Shown: positions 44,062-52,981, counted from the stretch's first letter. The stretch is DNA of 64,000 bases from Cryobacterium luteum (GCF_900110125.1 NZ_FOCN01000004.1:1-64000), one strand, 5' to 3'. Notes: generated by a model from the sequence alone, not told the origin. Numbers and translations: made by a program.

Positions 44062-46188
44062 TCAGTCGCTGAGTAGCCATACGGCACCCTGCACGGTCGG
44101 TTCCAGGCGCCAGCCCGGCTCAACCAGATAGGTGGTGTTCTCGGTCGTGACGATTGCCGGCCCGTGAATCACGTACTCATGTTTGAGCGCCTCGGCGTCG
44201 TAGACGGGGGTGTCCACCGCTCCGGTTATGCTCGTGAAGTGCACCGAGCGGTGGGAGACCGGAGCCGGCTTGGTCTTCTCGCCGCCGATCTTGATCGACT
44301 CGAACTGGATGACCTCACCCTCGATGTAGGACGCAACCCGAATCGTCTGCACCCGGATGCCCGCCTCCGGTGCCTGCGTTCCCTCGCCATAGCGCTCGCC
44401 GAAGATCTCGGAGAAAGTCTTGATCAGGTGCAGCACGTCGGCGACCCCGTTGACCCGGTTGATGTCGAACGCGACGGCCGTTGTGACGAGCTGGTTGCCG
44501 TAGCGCATGTCCATTTCGAGGCGGTAGCGAACATCCGCTCGGTCGTAGCCCTGGCGCACGAGGTCTTCGGCGCCCTTCGCTTCGAGTTCCTCGATGTAGC
44601 CGTTGAGCGCGTCGTACTGGTTGTACAGGCTTCGTTTGATCGCTTCGTAGAGCACGACGTAGGCGCTGCGCTCGTGAATGTGCAGCGGTCGCATGTTGCC
44701 GGCGCCGAGCGCTGAGAACACCGACGCGAACGGCGGGAACAGAATGCGGCTGATGCCGGCGCTCGCCGCGATGCCGCAGGCGTGCAGCGGGCCGTTACCG
44801 CCGTAAGCGAGCATCGTGTAATCCTCGATCAGGCCGCCGCGCGAGCGCAGCTCCTTCTCGATGCCGATCGCCATCTGCTCGTCGACGGTCTTCTTGATCA
44901 CCTTGGCCACCTCGACGGCGTCGAGGTCGAGCTCATCGCTGAGCGTCTCGTCGATGACGTAGATCGAACGCTTCTTATTGAGCTTGATGTGCCCGTTGGC
45001 ATAGTTGTCGGGGTCGAGGTAGCCGAGCACGAGGTCGGCATCGGTCACGGTCGGGCGCAGCCCGCCACGGTCGTAGCACGCCGGGCCCGGATCGCTGCCC
45101 GCCGATTCCGGCCCGATCTGGATGGCGTGGTGGATGCGGTTGTAGGCGGCGATCGAGCCGCCGCCCGCGCCGAGGGTGTTGAGGTGGATCATCGGGGCAG
45201 AGACCATCCAGCGCCCAATGGTGGGCTGGAAGTCGTAGTGTCGCACCCCGCCCTCCGGTACCAGGCCGATATCGAAGGAGGTGCCGCCCATGTCCATCGA
45301 CACGACGTCGCCGAGCCCGGTCGATTCCGACAGGTGCTGGGCCGCGCCGACGCCGGCGATTGGTCCGGAGTGAATCGTCTGCAGGGCATCCGTTGAGTTG
45401 GGCTGCGCCATGCCGCCCGAGTTGTGGATGACGAGCATCGGCTTCTCATACCCGGAATCGCGCAGGTTGTTGGAGAGCTGGTTGAGCGCGTGAAACATGG
45501 TCTGGTGCAGAAAAGCGTCGACGATGGTGGCCATCGCCCGCACATATTCGCCCTTGCGACCCGACACCTGGCTGCTGAGCAGTACCGGAATTGACCCGAG
45601 CTCGTGCGTCGGGTACTCGTCGAGGATGATCTCGAGAATACGATCCTCGTGCACCGAGTTCTCGGTCGCGTTGGTCAGCGCAATGACGATGGCCTCGGCG
45701 CCGTTGTCGACGAGTTCACGCACCTGGGTGCGCACATCGTCGTACATGAGCGGCACGAGAACCTCACCGACCGAGTCGATGCGTTCCTTGACCGAGCGGA
45801 TGAGCCGGCGCGGCACGAGCGGGTCGGGCCGCTGGGCGTCGGGCATGTCGCCCTGCTTGACCCCGTCGAGTCCTTCACCGTAGCCACGGCCGCGGGAGAG
45901 CGGGATGGTGTCTTCGAAGCCGTGCGTGACGATCGCGGCGACTCGCGGCCCCTTGCCCTCGATCAGGGCGTTGGTGCCGAGCGTGGTCGCGTAGCGCACC
46001 GAGTCGACTTCTTTGAGCGCCGTTTCCCGGCTGATGCCGGCCCGCTCGCACGCCCGGTCGAGCGCTTCGTTGAAACCGAGGGCGAGATTGTGGTGGGTGG
46101 TGAGTGCCTTCGACTCGATGTACACGTCATCCCAGACGAAGAAGCAGTCGCTGAATGTGCCGCCGATATCTACGGAAATTCGTTTCAC
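44062..46188 (-). CDS. Hydantoinase/oxoprolinase A family, acetone-carboxylase beta-type subunit
   Basis: The 708-residue protein starts with the ASKHA phosphate loop RISVDIGGTFSDCFFVWDD, has a second nucleotide motif VVSMDMGGTSFDIGLVPEGG, and GAGGGSIAAYNRIHHAIQIG. It is like the acetone carboxylase beta subunit (about 717 residues), which uses ATP to phosphorylate ketone and bicarbonate. The GTG start lies two bases after the gamma-subunit gene. The adjacent 618-residue paralogue would give the complex two HyuA-type ATPases. Confidence 0.9.
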   Translation of the reverse strand: MKRISVDIGGTFSDCFFVWDDVYIESKALTTHHNLALGFNEALDRACERAGISRETALKEVDSVRYATTLGTNALIEGKGPRVAAIVTHGFEDTIPLSRGRGYGEGLDGVKQGDMPDAQRPDPLVPRRLIRSVKERIDSVGEVLVPLMYDDVRTQVRELVDNGAEAIVIALTNATENSVHEDRILEIILDEYPTHELGSIPVLLSSQVSGRKGEYVRAMATIVDAFLHQTMFHALNQLSNNLRDSGYEKPMLVIHNSGGMAQPNSTDALQTIHSGPIAGVGAAQHLSESTGLGDVVSMDMGGTSFDIGLVPEGGVRHYDFQPTIGRWMVSAPMIHLNTLGAGGGSIAAYNRIHHAIQIGPESAGSDPGPACYDRGGLRPTVTDADLVLGYLDPDNYANGHIKLNKKRSIYVIDETLSDELDLDAVEVAKVIKKTVDEQMAIGIEKELRSRGGLIEDYTMLAYGGNGPLHACGIAASAGISRILFPPFASVFSALGAGNMRPLHIHERSAYVVLYEAIKRSLYNQYDALNGYIEELEAKGAEDLVRQGYDRADVRYRLEMDMRYGNQLVTTAVAFDINRVNGVADVLHLIKTFSEIFGERYGEGTQAPEAGIRVQTIRVASYIEGEVIQFESIKIGGEKTKPAPVSHRSVHFTSITGAVDTPVYDAEALKHEYVIHGPAIVTTENTTYLVEPGWRLEPTVQGAVWLLSD

Positions 46189-46190
46189 GG

Positions 46191-46658
46191 TCAGTGCCCT
46201 TCGGTGTGGTCGGCGTGCGAGTGGGAGTGGGAATGTGCGGATACGGAATCAAACCGAGCGCTGAGGTCGGTCTCGGCGTTCTCGCCGGGACCGTAGTTGA
46301 CGACCTCTTCGGGGTTGCCGCCGTGGGCTTCCCATTTTTCGCGCAGCGAGTCGATGTCCCAGAGCATGTCGACGGTCGGCGGATGTCCCGGCGGCAGGTA
46401 TTCCGCTTCAATCTGCGTGCCGCAGGTGGGGCAGTAGAACTCCAGAATGCGGCAGAAGGTCGGGTCGGGGGAGAAGGTGAACTCGTACTTCTCCGGGTCG
46501 ATCACCGGTGGATGGATCTCCCGCGGGTCCCGGTCGTAGACCAGGGTTCCTTCCTTGTAGTTGCCGCGGGCGTCGCCGAAGTCGTGGGCGCAGACGCGGC
46601 AGATCCAGCGTTCGGTGTCGAGGTCGATCAGCAGGTATTCGGTCATGGGAACGCGCAT
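46191..46658 (-). CDS. Acetone-carboxylase-type gamma subunit
   Basis: The 155-residue protein reads MTEYLLIDLDTERWICRVCA and later FCRILEFYCPTCGTQIEAEY; the CxxC pairs CRVC and CPTC build a zinc site as in acetone carboxylase gamma (about 167 residues). ENYKEG-like segment is DFGDARGNYKEGTLVYDRDP. The C-terminus is His-rich (HSHSHSHADH). The gene lies between the two HyuA-like genes. The ATG at 46658 is preferred, with AGGAAGG upstream; MTEYLL five codons later is an option. Confidence 0.88.
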   Translation of the reverse strand: MRVPMTEYLLIDLDTERWICRVCAHDFGDARGNYKEGTLVYDRDPREIHPPVIDPEKYEFTFSPDPTFCRILEFYCPTCGTQIEAEYLPPGHPPTVDMLWDIDSLREKWEAHGGNPEEVVNYGPGENAETDLSARFDSVSAHSHSHSHADHTEGH

Positions 46659-46704
46659 TTTGTTTGTACCTTCCTGGGGAAACAAAGTGGGTCGAGGTTC
46701 GGGG

Positions 46705-48561
46705 TCAGTGCGTGTCGGTGAGCTGCAGGTCGCCGGCGGTGGAGACCGTGAGAGTCCAGCCGAGCGGCACTCGCGCGGTGAAGAATGGGCCCTCGACGAT
46801 GGCCGGGCCGGCTGCGGTGGCACCCGGCTTCTGGTCGTCGAGCTGGTAGACGGCCACGCTGTCGATCTGTGTGGGAGCCGAACGCACCTGCCGCGTTCCG
46901 GCGGCCACTGCGGCGCTCGCCGCTGCCGGTGCTCCGTTGGCAATGGTCGGGTGCGGCAGCCGGTAGGTGGCCTTGAGGGCGAGAATCTCCTCGCCGTTTT
47001 CGACCAAAGTCGACCAGTCGAGTTCGCACTCGCTCAGGTCGTGCCCTTCCTGGAACATGTCCTTGCCGGCATCCGCTTGCATGGCGGTGCGTACCGCCGT
47101 GATTTCTGCGGGCGAGAAACCGGTGACGCTGGTTTCATACGATTGGGCGATGTCCGAGAAGCTGATGCCGTACGCCGAGAACACCGCGGCGAGGCGCGGC
47201 ACGAGCACCCGGTTCACCCCGGCGATGCGGGCGGCGCTGCAGGCGTTCATCGGTCCGCCGCCACCGAACGCCGCGACCGTGGTGTCGCCGGTCGGGCTTA
47301 GGAGGTCGGCGAAGGAGCGCGCCAGGTGGCTGGAATAGCTGGCCTCCATGCGAATCAGCGCTTCCTCGAGGGTGATTCCGAGCGGGTCGGCAACGGTCTT
47401 CATGATGACCGCGCGAGAACGCCCGGCATCGAGGGCCATCTCACCGTTGAGATAGGTGGTCGGGTCGAGAACGCCGAGCAGCAGGTTGACGTCTGTGATG
47501 GTCGCCGAGGTGCCGCCGAAACCGAAGCAGGCCGGCCCGGGCGCGGCACCGACGCTGTTCGGTCCAACGGTGATCTCGCCGTTGTGCACGGCGATGATCG
47601 AGCTGCCGCCCACTCCGGTGGAACGCACGTCACTCATCTCATAGGAGATGTCGACGCCCTGGATCGATCCGCGCCGGTCGACGGCGATCGCCTTGTTGGA
47701 GACGGCGCCGACATCCGTTGTGGTGCCGCCGACATCGATCATGAGCACGTTGTCGAGACCATAGGCCTCGGCGAGAGCGCGTGTGCCCTCGAGTCCGCCG
47801 CGGGGTCCGGAGGAGTAGGTCTTGAGCGCGACCGACTTGGCGACGCGCGAGGAGGCACCGTCGTTGCGGTAGATCAACAGCGGGTTCTTCACCTTGTAGG
47901 CGCGCAGCCGGTGTTCGGCGCTGTACAGAAAACGCTCGACCGTGGGGTGCAGGAAGGAGTTGAGAATGCCGGACCAGACCTGACGCGGCCGCGACGTGTC
48001 GGCGGCGAACTCACGGGAGAACAGGATCGGTACCGAGCCGAGCAGGTGCCGGGGAAAATTCTTGAGCATGGTGCGCTTGAACAGGTGCTCGCGTTCCGAA
48101 CTCAGGCCGGCGACGACGAGACGTTCGGCACCGGCGGTGGTCAGCCGGTTGATCTCGGCGACGAGCTGCTGGGAGAGTTCCTCCGGGGTGCCGTCGGCCG
48201 AGATGATCCCGATACGGCCACCGATCAGGTCCGTGAACAGCGCCGCCGTCTCGTCCGAGGTTCCGAGCGCCTCTGGCAGGGCGGGATCGTCGGTGATCAG
48301 CCCGATCAGCGGGCCCTTGCGCTGCACCAGTGCGTTGGTGCCCTGGGTAGATGAATAGCGGATGTGCTGGGTCGAGTGCAGCAGGTCGGCCAGGTTGGCC
48401 TCACCGTAGATCTGCGCCGACGCCTTCGTCATGGCGTCGAAGAGACACTGGGACAGGTCGACCGGGGTGGTCAGGGTCTTGGTGAACGTGAAATCGGTGC
48501 CGCTGGCGACGACAATGTCGGTGAGTGTTCCACCATTGTCAATGTTGATCAATCGTTCCAT
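46705..48561 (-). CDS. Second hydantoinase/oxoprolinase A-like subunit
   Basis: The 618-residue protein is a HyuA-type ASKHA protein: MERLINIDNGGTLTDIVVAS as first phosphate loop, VLMIDVGGTTTDVGAVSNKA as second, and AAFGGGGPMNACSAARIAG. It is about 90 residues shorter than the neighbouring beta-type subunit and is the first gene of the operon, with AAGGAG before the ATG. Three-subunit acetone carboxylases have one HyuA-like polypeptide; acetophenone carboxylase has two, of which the first gene product is about 70 kDa, close to this one. It is divergent from the AcoR-like regulator. Confidence 0.85.
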   Translation of the reverse strand: MERLINIDNGGTLTDIVVASGTDFTFTKTLTTPVDLSQCLFDAMTKASAQIYGEANLADLLHSTQHIRYSSTQGTNALVQRKGPLIGLITDDPALPEALGTSDETAALFTDLIGGRIGIISADGTPEELSQQLVAEINRLTTAGAERLVVAGLSSEREHLFKRTMLKNFPRHLLGSVPILFSREFAADTSRPRQVWSGILNSFLHPTVERFLYSAEHRLRAYKVKNPLLIYRNDGASSRVAKSVALKTYSSGPRGGLEGTRALAEAYGLDNVLMIDVGGTTTDVGAVSNKAIAVDRRGSIQGVDISYEMSDVRSTGVGGSSIIAVHNGEITVGPNSVGAAPGPACFGFGGTSATITDVNLLLGVLDPTTYLNGEMALDAGRSRAVIMKTVADPLGITLEEALIRMEASYSSHLARSFADLLSPTGDTTVAAFGGGGPMNACSAARIAGVNRVLVPRLAAVFSAYGISFSDIAQSYETSVTGFSPAEITAVRTAMQADAGKDMFQEGHDLSECELDWSTLVENGEEILALKATYRLPHPTIANGAPAAASAAVAAGTRQVRSAPTQIDSVAVYQLDDQKPGATAAGPAIVEGPFFTARVPLGWTLTVSTAGDLQLTDTH

Positions 48562-48648
48562 GAGCGCTCCTTTGCGATGCAGTTGTGAGTGATCGACGCT
48601 CCCGGAAGAGCCTCTCCAGTAAGAGTGACCCCGCACCCGCACCGTGGC

Positions 48649-48667
48649 GTGTCCCAGATTGGGACAC
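48649..48667. promoter_or_regulatory. 8-3-8 palindrome, candidate operator of the AcoR-like activator
   Basis: GTGTCCCA-GAT-TGGGACAC is a perfect dyad located 88 bases from the carboxylase operon start and 62 bases from the regulator start. Fis-type HTH dimers such as those of AcoR-family activators bind this kind of site. Its place in the shared 167-base divergent region suggests it serves both genes. Confidence 0.6.
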
Positions 48668-48728
48668 TGCACGGCTGGCGCTCGCGGGTCGCAGAGGGCA
48701 TGCTTGCAGAGTCCACAAGGGAGTAGAT

Positions 48729-50576
48729 ATGCACAGAGTCGCTGATCGGCGAATCAAGATTGCCGCTGCTCGCGCCGATTTTCTGCGCTTCGGCCACGCC
48801 GAGACCCAATCTGTTCCCGGCCTGGTGGCGGCCTCCTGGCAGCGATCCTTCTCGGCCGGCGTCGATGCCGTCTCATCTCAGGCGGCATTCCACAGCGACC
48901 TGGATCTCACCGGTCGGCTGATGCGCTGCTCCGAACCGGTCATTGCCCGGCTGAGCGACGAGATGGCCCAGATGCCGCTGTCGATCGTGCTGACCGACTA
49001 TCGGGCGAGAATTCTGAGTCGGTCAGAGACCGACAAGACGATCGGAACCCTGCTCGACGAGGTGTCGTTGGCCCCGGGATTCAACTATGCCGAGGCGAGT
49101 GTCGGCACCAACGGCATCGGCACCGTTCTCGAGTCCGGCCAGCCGCTGTACATCGTGGGTCCCGAGCATTTTCTGGAGCACCTGCAGCCGTTCGCCTGCG
49201 CTGGCAGTCCCATTCGTGACCCGCTCACCGGGCGGGTGGAGGGTGTGCTCGACATCAGCTGTCTGAGCGAGGATGCCAGCCCGCTCATGCATTCCCTGGT
49301 GCGGTCGGCCGCCCACGAGATTGAGCGCAACCTGCTCGTTGATCGCAGCCAGCGGCAGCAGGCCCTGTTCGAGGCATACGTGCGGGTGGATGCCCGCACC
49401 CGCGGCGCCGTCATGGCGATCGGCGGCACGGTCGTGATGGGCAACGCCGTCGCGCAGAGCCTGTTCGCCCCCGATGAACAGTGGACCATTCATGAGCACG
49501 CCCGCTACCTGATGATCTCGCCGGGGCAGCCGATCGACCAGATCGAGCTCTCGTCCGGCAAGATCGTGCAGATTCGTGGCAAACGGGTCGTGGTCGGCCC
49601 CGACGTCGCCGGTATCGTCGTCGTCGTCGACATCAAGTCTGAGCCGGTGCTCGTGACGGGGCAGGAACGGCCGGCCGCCGCCGATTTGACCGTCACGCAG
49701 CCGATCCCGGCCGCTGCGGAATCGGCAATCCTCAGCGACGCCTCGTCGCTCCTCGGTAAACGGGCCTCGAGCAGCCTGGTCGCGGCGTTTGACGTCGGCG
49801 CCGCCCTGCTCGTTCTGGGCGAAGCCGGCGGCGGCAAAGTATCGCTCCTGGCCGAGCTGTATCGTCACGTCGTGCCCGCTGGCCGCACCGTCGTGCACTG
49901 TGCCGACGACGTGAATGATCACGGTCTGGGCAATCAGCTCGAGGACGAGCGGTCGACGGCGTCGATTCAGCCCACGCTCTATGTCTTTCGCAATATCGAT
50001 CGGCTCACCCCGGCAGCGGTCGCCGAACTCGATGCCTTCCTCCGTGAGCGCGCAACGAGCGGCCGGCCGCGGGACGGGGTCGCCGTCACAGTGTCGCAAC
50101 CCGACCTTCATGCAGATCTGCTTGCGGCTCGGCCCTACACGAGGCTGCTGCACCACTTCGAAACCTCAGTTACCGTCGCACCGCTGCGCCATCGCATCGA
50201 CGACCTGCCCGATATCGTCACCCGGGTGCTCGCGCGGCGGGCTGGCCTCCGCCCCGCCACCGTGAGCGCGGGAGCGATGCGGGTGATTTCCCGGTATCCC
50301 TGGCCCGGCAACATCCGCCAGCTTGAACAAGCCCTCGACACCGCCCTGCTCACCCGACCAGTCGGCGCGATTCAAGCCGAAGACCTGCCCGCGTACTGCC
50401 ATGGCGGCGCCCCGCGGCTTCTGTCGGCGCTGGAAGCGGGGGAACGGGACCTCATCGTCGGTGCGCTGCACAAAGCCGCAGGCAACCGGATGCGCGCGGC
50501 CGAGTCCCTGGGGATCGCCCGCTCGTCCCTCTACCGCAAGCTCAAAAGCTTCGGCATTACGGTCACGGAGTCGTAG
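48729..50576 (+). CDS. AcoR/MimR-type transcriptional activator with degenerate AAA+ domain
   Basis: The 615-residue protein has an N-terminal sensory region with a GAF-like domain (about residues 60-215; YAEASVGTNGIGTVLESGQ). A degenerate AAA+ module follows from about 335 (LGEAGGGKVSLLAEL for Walker A; the Walker B Asp-Glu is replaced in LYVFRNIDRL), then the lid RYPWPGNIRQLEQALD and a C-terminal Fis HTH (RAAESLGIARSSLYRKLKS). The GAFTGA sigma-54 contact loop is missing, in line with actinobacteria lacking sigma-54. AcoR relatives sense acetoin, acetone or related ketones/alcohols. ATG at 48729 has AAGGGAG six bases before. Confidence 0.88.
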   Translation: MHRVADRRIKIAAARADFLRFGHAETQSVPGLVAASWQRSFSAGVDAVSSQAAFHSDLDLTGRLMRCSEPVIARLSDEMAQMPLSIVLTDYRARILSRSETDKTIGTLLDEVSLAPGFNYAEASVGTNGIGTVLESGQPLYIVGPEHFLEHLQPFACAGSPIRDPLTGRVEGVLDISCLSEDASPLMHSLVRSAAHEIERNLLVDRSQRQQALFEAYVRVDARTRGAVMAIGGTVVMGNAVAQSLFAPDEQWTIHEHARYLMISPGQPIDQIELSSGKIVQIRGKRVVVGPDVAGIVVVVDIKSEPVLVTGQERPAAADLTVTQPIPAAAESAILSDASSLLGKRASSSLVAAFDVGAALLVLGEAGGGKVSLLAELYRHVVPAGRTVVHCADDVNDHGLGNQLEDERSTASIQPTLYVFRNIDRLTPAAVAELDAFLRERATSGRPRDGVAVTVSQPDLHADLLAARPYTRLLHHFETSVTVAPLRHRIDDLPDIVTRVLARRAGLRPATVSAGAMRVISRYPWPGNIRQLEQALDTALLTRPVGAIQAEDLPAYCHGGAPRLLSALEAGERDLIVGALHKAAGNRMRAAESLGIARSSLYRKLKSFGITVTES

Positions 50577-50600
50577 GCGGAACCGACGGCATCCGCTCGT

Positions 50601-51155
50601 TTAGGGTCGCGGTACGACCGCTGCCTTGCGAGCACGCGGCGGCGGCGTGTAGTTGCAGGTGTCGCCGGGGCACAGCGTCGGTTTCGTCCTGGAGAAAACA
50701 CGGGAGAGTTCGCAGCCCACGCAGATACCGAAGGCGGTCTCCAGAAAGAGCAGGGTGAGGCATACGCTGCACAGGGCGAGGGTGACCAGCGGGTCGAGGC
50801 CCAGCAATCCCATGGCCAGGCACGACACGAAGGCCATTCCGAGCCCGAGACCCCAGGCGAGCTTCTTCGGTTCGGCACTGACCCATTCCGGCCGTTGGCG
50901 GCGTACCAGGAGGGAGGCCAGCATCAGGCTCGGGGTATACCGGGCGCTCACGAACAAGCGCAGCATCATGTCGACCATAAACAGTAATCCGAAGGCGCGC
51001 AGTGGCTGGAAGTAGCCGGTGAGCGCTGCGGTCATGAACGCGATGATGCCGAGCAGAAAGAGCAGACCGGCGGCGGCGCGAATCGCACGCTCGTTGAAGA
51101 CGGGAATGTCGATGCCGTCCACGAGCTCGCCGAAGATTGGGTTCTGGGCTGCCAT
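50601..51155 (-). CDS. DUF4395 domain-containing membrane protein
   Basis: The 184-residue protein starts FGELVDGIDIPVFNERAIRA and has four membrane helices: near residues 27-45, 50-65, 100-120 and 125-145 (LALCSVCLTLLFLETAFGI). Cys residues cluster in GICVGCELSRVFSR and a C-terminal CPGDTCNY. DUF4395 proteins commonly neighbour thioredoxins and sulfurtransferases in actinobacteria. It follows the thioredoxin stop by four bases, and so is part of that operon under the CsoR/CstR-type operator. Confidence 0.85.
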   Translation of the reverse strand: MAAQNPIFGELVDGIDIPVFNERAIRAAAGLLFLLGIIAFMTAALTGYFQPLRAFGLLFMVDMMLRLFVSARYTPSLMLASLLVRRQRPEWVSAEPKKLAWGLGLGMAFVSCLAMGLLGLDPLVTLALCSVCLTLLFLETAFGICVGCELSRVFSRTKPTLCPGDTCNYTPPPRARKAAVVPRP

Positions 51156-51159
51156 CGCG

Positions 51160-51516
51160 TCAGCGGGCAGCAATGCTCGCCCGCACCTCGGCCATGTCGA
51201 GGGCCTGCACGCCACGGATCACGTCGTCCAGGCCCGCGGCGTTGAGAGCCCCGGGCTGCGAGAACACCAGTATTTTGTCGCGAAAGGCCATCAGGGTCGG
51301 AATGGAGCGGATGCCCGCGGCCGACGCGAGCGCCTGCTCGGCCTCGGTGTCCACCTTGGCGAAGATGACCTCGGGGTACTTCACCGATGCTGCAGTGAAG
51401 GTCGGGGCGAAATTGCGGCACGGGCCGCACCATCCGGCCCAGAAATCGACGAGCACGATGGCATTGTCGGTGATGGTCGCGTCGAACGTTTTCTCGGTGA
51501 TGTCTATGGTGGCCAT
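51160..51516 (-). CDS. Thioredoxin
   Basis: The 118-residue protein has the thioredoxin fold with active site FWAGWCGPCRNFAPTF and cis-Pro in GIRSIPTLMAFRD. It lacks a signal peptide, so it is cytoplasmic. The ATG lies exactly six bases after a perfect TATAAT box, so the mRNA should be leaderless, and an ATACCC-N4-GGGTAT palindrome abuts that -10 box. Together with DUF4395 and the nearby rhodanese it points to handling of persulfide or other reactive sulfur (inference). An earlier frame start at 51609 is rejected. Confidence 0.93.
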   Translation of the reverse strand: MATIDITEKTFDATITDNAIVLVDFWAGWCGPCRNFAPTFTAASVKYPEVIFAKVDTEAEQALASAAGIRSIPTLMAFRDKILVFSQPGALNAAGLDDVIRGVQALDMAEVRASIAAR

Positions 51517-51522
51517 GGTGTG

Positions 51523-51543
51523 ATTATATACCCATGGGGGTAT
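51523..51543 (-). promoter_or_regulatory. Leaderless thioredoxin promoter with CsoR/CstR-type operator
   Basis: On the minus strand ATACCCCCATGGGTAT (51528-51543) is followed directly by TATAAT (51523-51528), then six bases, then the ATG of the thioredoxin gene. The 6-4-6 dyad ATACCC/GGGTAT is the kind of site bound by CsoR-family repressors (copper CsoR, persulfide CstR). No CsoR-family gene lies in this window. Confidence 0.7.
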
Positions 51544-51556
51544 CTTGTGATGGTGG

Positions 51557-52816
51557 TCAGGCGTGCGTCCCGCGCAGTCGTACGACCGACCACACAACGA
51601 CGACGGCAACGAGCACCATGGCGGCGAGGCCGAGTCCGGCGTATCCGGCCAGCGCCAGAATCGGTCCGGCGATCGCGCCGCCGAGCGCGCCGGCCGCGTT
51701 CATGGAGAGGTCGGAGAACCCCTGCAGCGACGAGCGATCCTCAATGTCGACGGCCTCGGAAACCAGGGCCGAACCCGCCACGACGGATGCCGACCAGCCC
51801 AGTCCCAGAAAGATCAGGCTCAGCGTCATCGTACCCTGCGACCCGTCACTGAGCCAGGCCACGGTCAGGGCAACCAGCAACATCGACTGCCCGCCGAGGA
51901 TGACCGGAAGTCGTCCCATTTTGTCGGACAGTGCGCCGAACACGGGGGAGAGGGCGTACATGCCGGCCACGTGCAGGCTGATGGTGAGCCCGACGATCGT
52001 GAGGGTCGCTCCGTGGTCGCGCAGGTGCACCGGTGCCATGGACATCAGCGCCACCATGGTGGCGTGGCTGAGCGCGATGACGACAACGGCATACCGAGCC
52101 GCCGTATTGCCGCGCAGAATGGTCAGGCCTCCGCTGGCCCGACGGATGCCGGCGCTCGTTGTGCGTGCTGCCAGCGCGGTCAGTAGGGGGTCGGGTCGCA
52201 GTCCGAGCGCGTAGACGAACGCCGCGGCGACCGTGGCGGCGAGGGAAAAGGCGAACGCCCCGGTCATCGCCGGAAGTCCGAGGGCCGCGCCGAGTGCTTC
52301 GCCCGGTCCGAACAGGTTCGGGCCGAGTACGGCACCGATCGTCGTGGACCAGACCACGATCGACAGATCACGGGCCCGAAAGCGCGAGGTGGCCAGGTCG
52401 GTTGCCGCGAAGCGGGCCTGCAGATTCGTCGCGGAGCCGGCCCCGAGCAGCATCAGAGCAAGCAGCAGCAGGGCGAAGGTGTCGACGGAGACCGCGGTGA
52501 TCGCGAGCACTGCGCCCGCGCCGGCCACGAGCGAACCGGTCGCGAGGGACACGCGACGTCCGCGAGCCTGCGCCAGCCGGGCGAGCGGCACGGCCACGAT
52601 CGCGGCCCCCAGGGTGCTCATGGTCGCGGCCATGCCCGACCAGGCGCTCGACCCCGACAGCTCGGCCGCGAGCAGCGCACCGAGCGACAGGGTCGCTCCC
52701 ATGCCGATGCCGCCCAGAATCTGGCCGGTGATGAGTACCCGCACCACGCGCTTCTGCAGGGTGGTGTGCGCAGCCGGTGGCGCCGCCGCGTCGACGTGTG
52801 TCGTGTCCTTGTTCAC
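51557..52816 (-). CDS. MFS transporter
   Basis: The 419-residue protein has 12 predicted helices. Family features are the loop 2-3 motif VPLARLAQARGRRVSLATGS and the repeated loop 8-9 form FGALSDKMGRLPVILGGQSM. It is a drug/proton-type or metabolite exporter of unknown substrate. It lies inside the thioredoxin/rhodanese locus but its own start (GTG 52816) has a GGGGAA ribosome site, and the rhodanese promoter operator lies 106 bases upstream, so shared control is possible but not shown. Confidence 0.85.
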   Translation of the reverse strand: MNKDTTHVDAAAPPAAHTTLQKRVVRVLITGQILGGIGMGATLSLGALLAAELSGSSAWSGMAATMSTLGAAIVAVPLARLAQARGRRVSLATGSLVAGAGAVLAITAVSVDTFALLLLALMLLGAGSATNLQARFAATDLATSRFRARDLSIVVWSTTIGAVLGPNLFGPGEALGAALGLPAMTGAFAFSLAATVAAAFVYALGLRPDPLLTALAARTTSAGIRRASGGLTILRGNTAARYAVVVIALSHATMVALMSMAPVHLRDHGATLTIVGLTISLHVAGMYALSPVFGALSDKMGRLPVILGGQSMLLVALTVAWLSDGSQGTMTLSLIFLGLGWSASVVAGSALVSEAVDIEDRSSLQGFSDLSMNAAGALGGAIAGPILALAGYAGLGLAAMVLVAVVVVWSVVRLRGTHA

Positions 52817-52921
52817 AATCGTTCCCCTTGTTTACGGCCGATACGGACCGGCCCGACCGGTGGCGAGCGCCTGAAAACACTCTAGCGAGCCTTCGCAAAC
52901 CCGGACTTGCCTCAACGCAGC

Positions 52922-52937
52922 ATACCCCCTAGGGTAT
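52922..52937 (+). promoter_or_regulatory. CsoR/CstR-type operator upstream of rhodanese
   Basis: ATACCC-CCTA-GGGTAT has the same 6-4-6 architecture as the operator at the thioredoxin promoter 1.4 kb away. It overlaps a TATAAA -10-like box. The matching pair strongly suggests one repressor for both units. Confidence 0.7.
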
Positions 52938-52981
52938 AAATGAGTCAGGCCCCAAGCCGCACCGCCCACCGAAAGCAGCTC

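Noticed and set aside
48668..48700. Possible sigma-54 -24/-12 element upstream of the carboxylase/AcoR region
   Set aside because: TGG and GC elements have the wrong spacing, and actinobacteria have no sigma-54.
49023..50156. 377-residue minus-strand ORF in the AcoR-like gene
   Set aside because: Low-complexity antisense; the sense GAF and HTH motifs are unambiguous.
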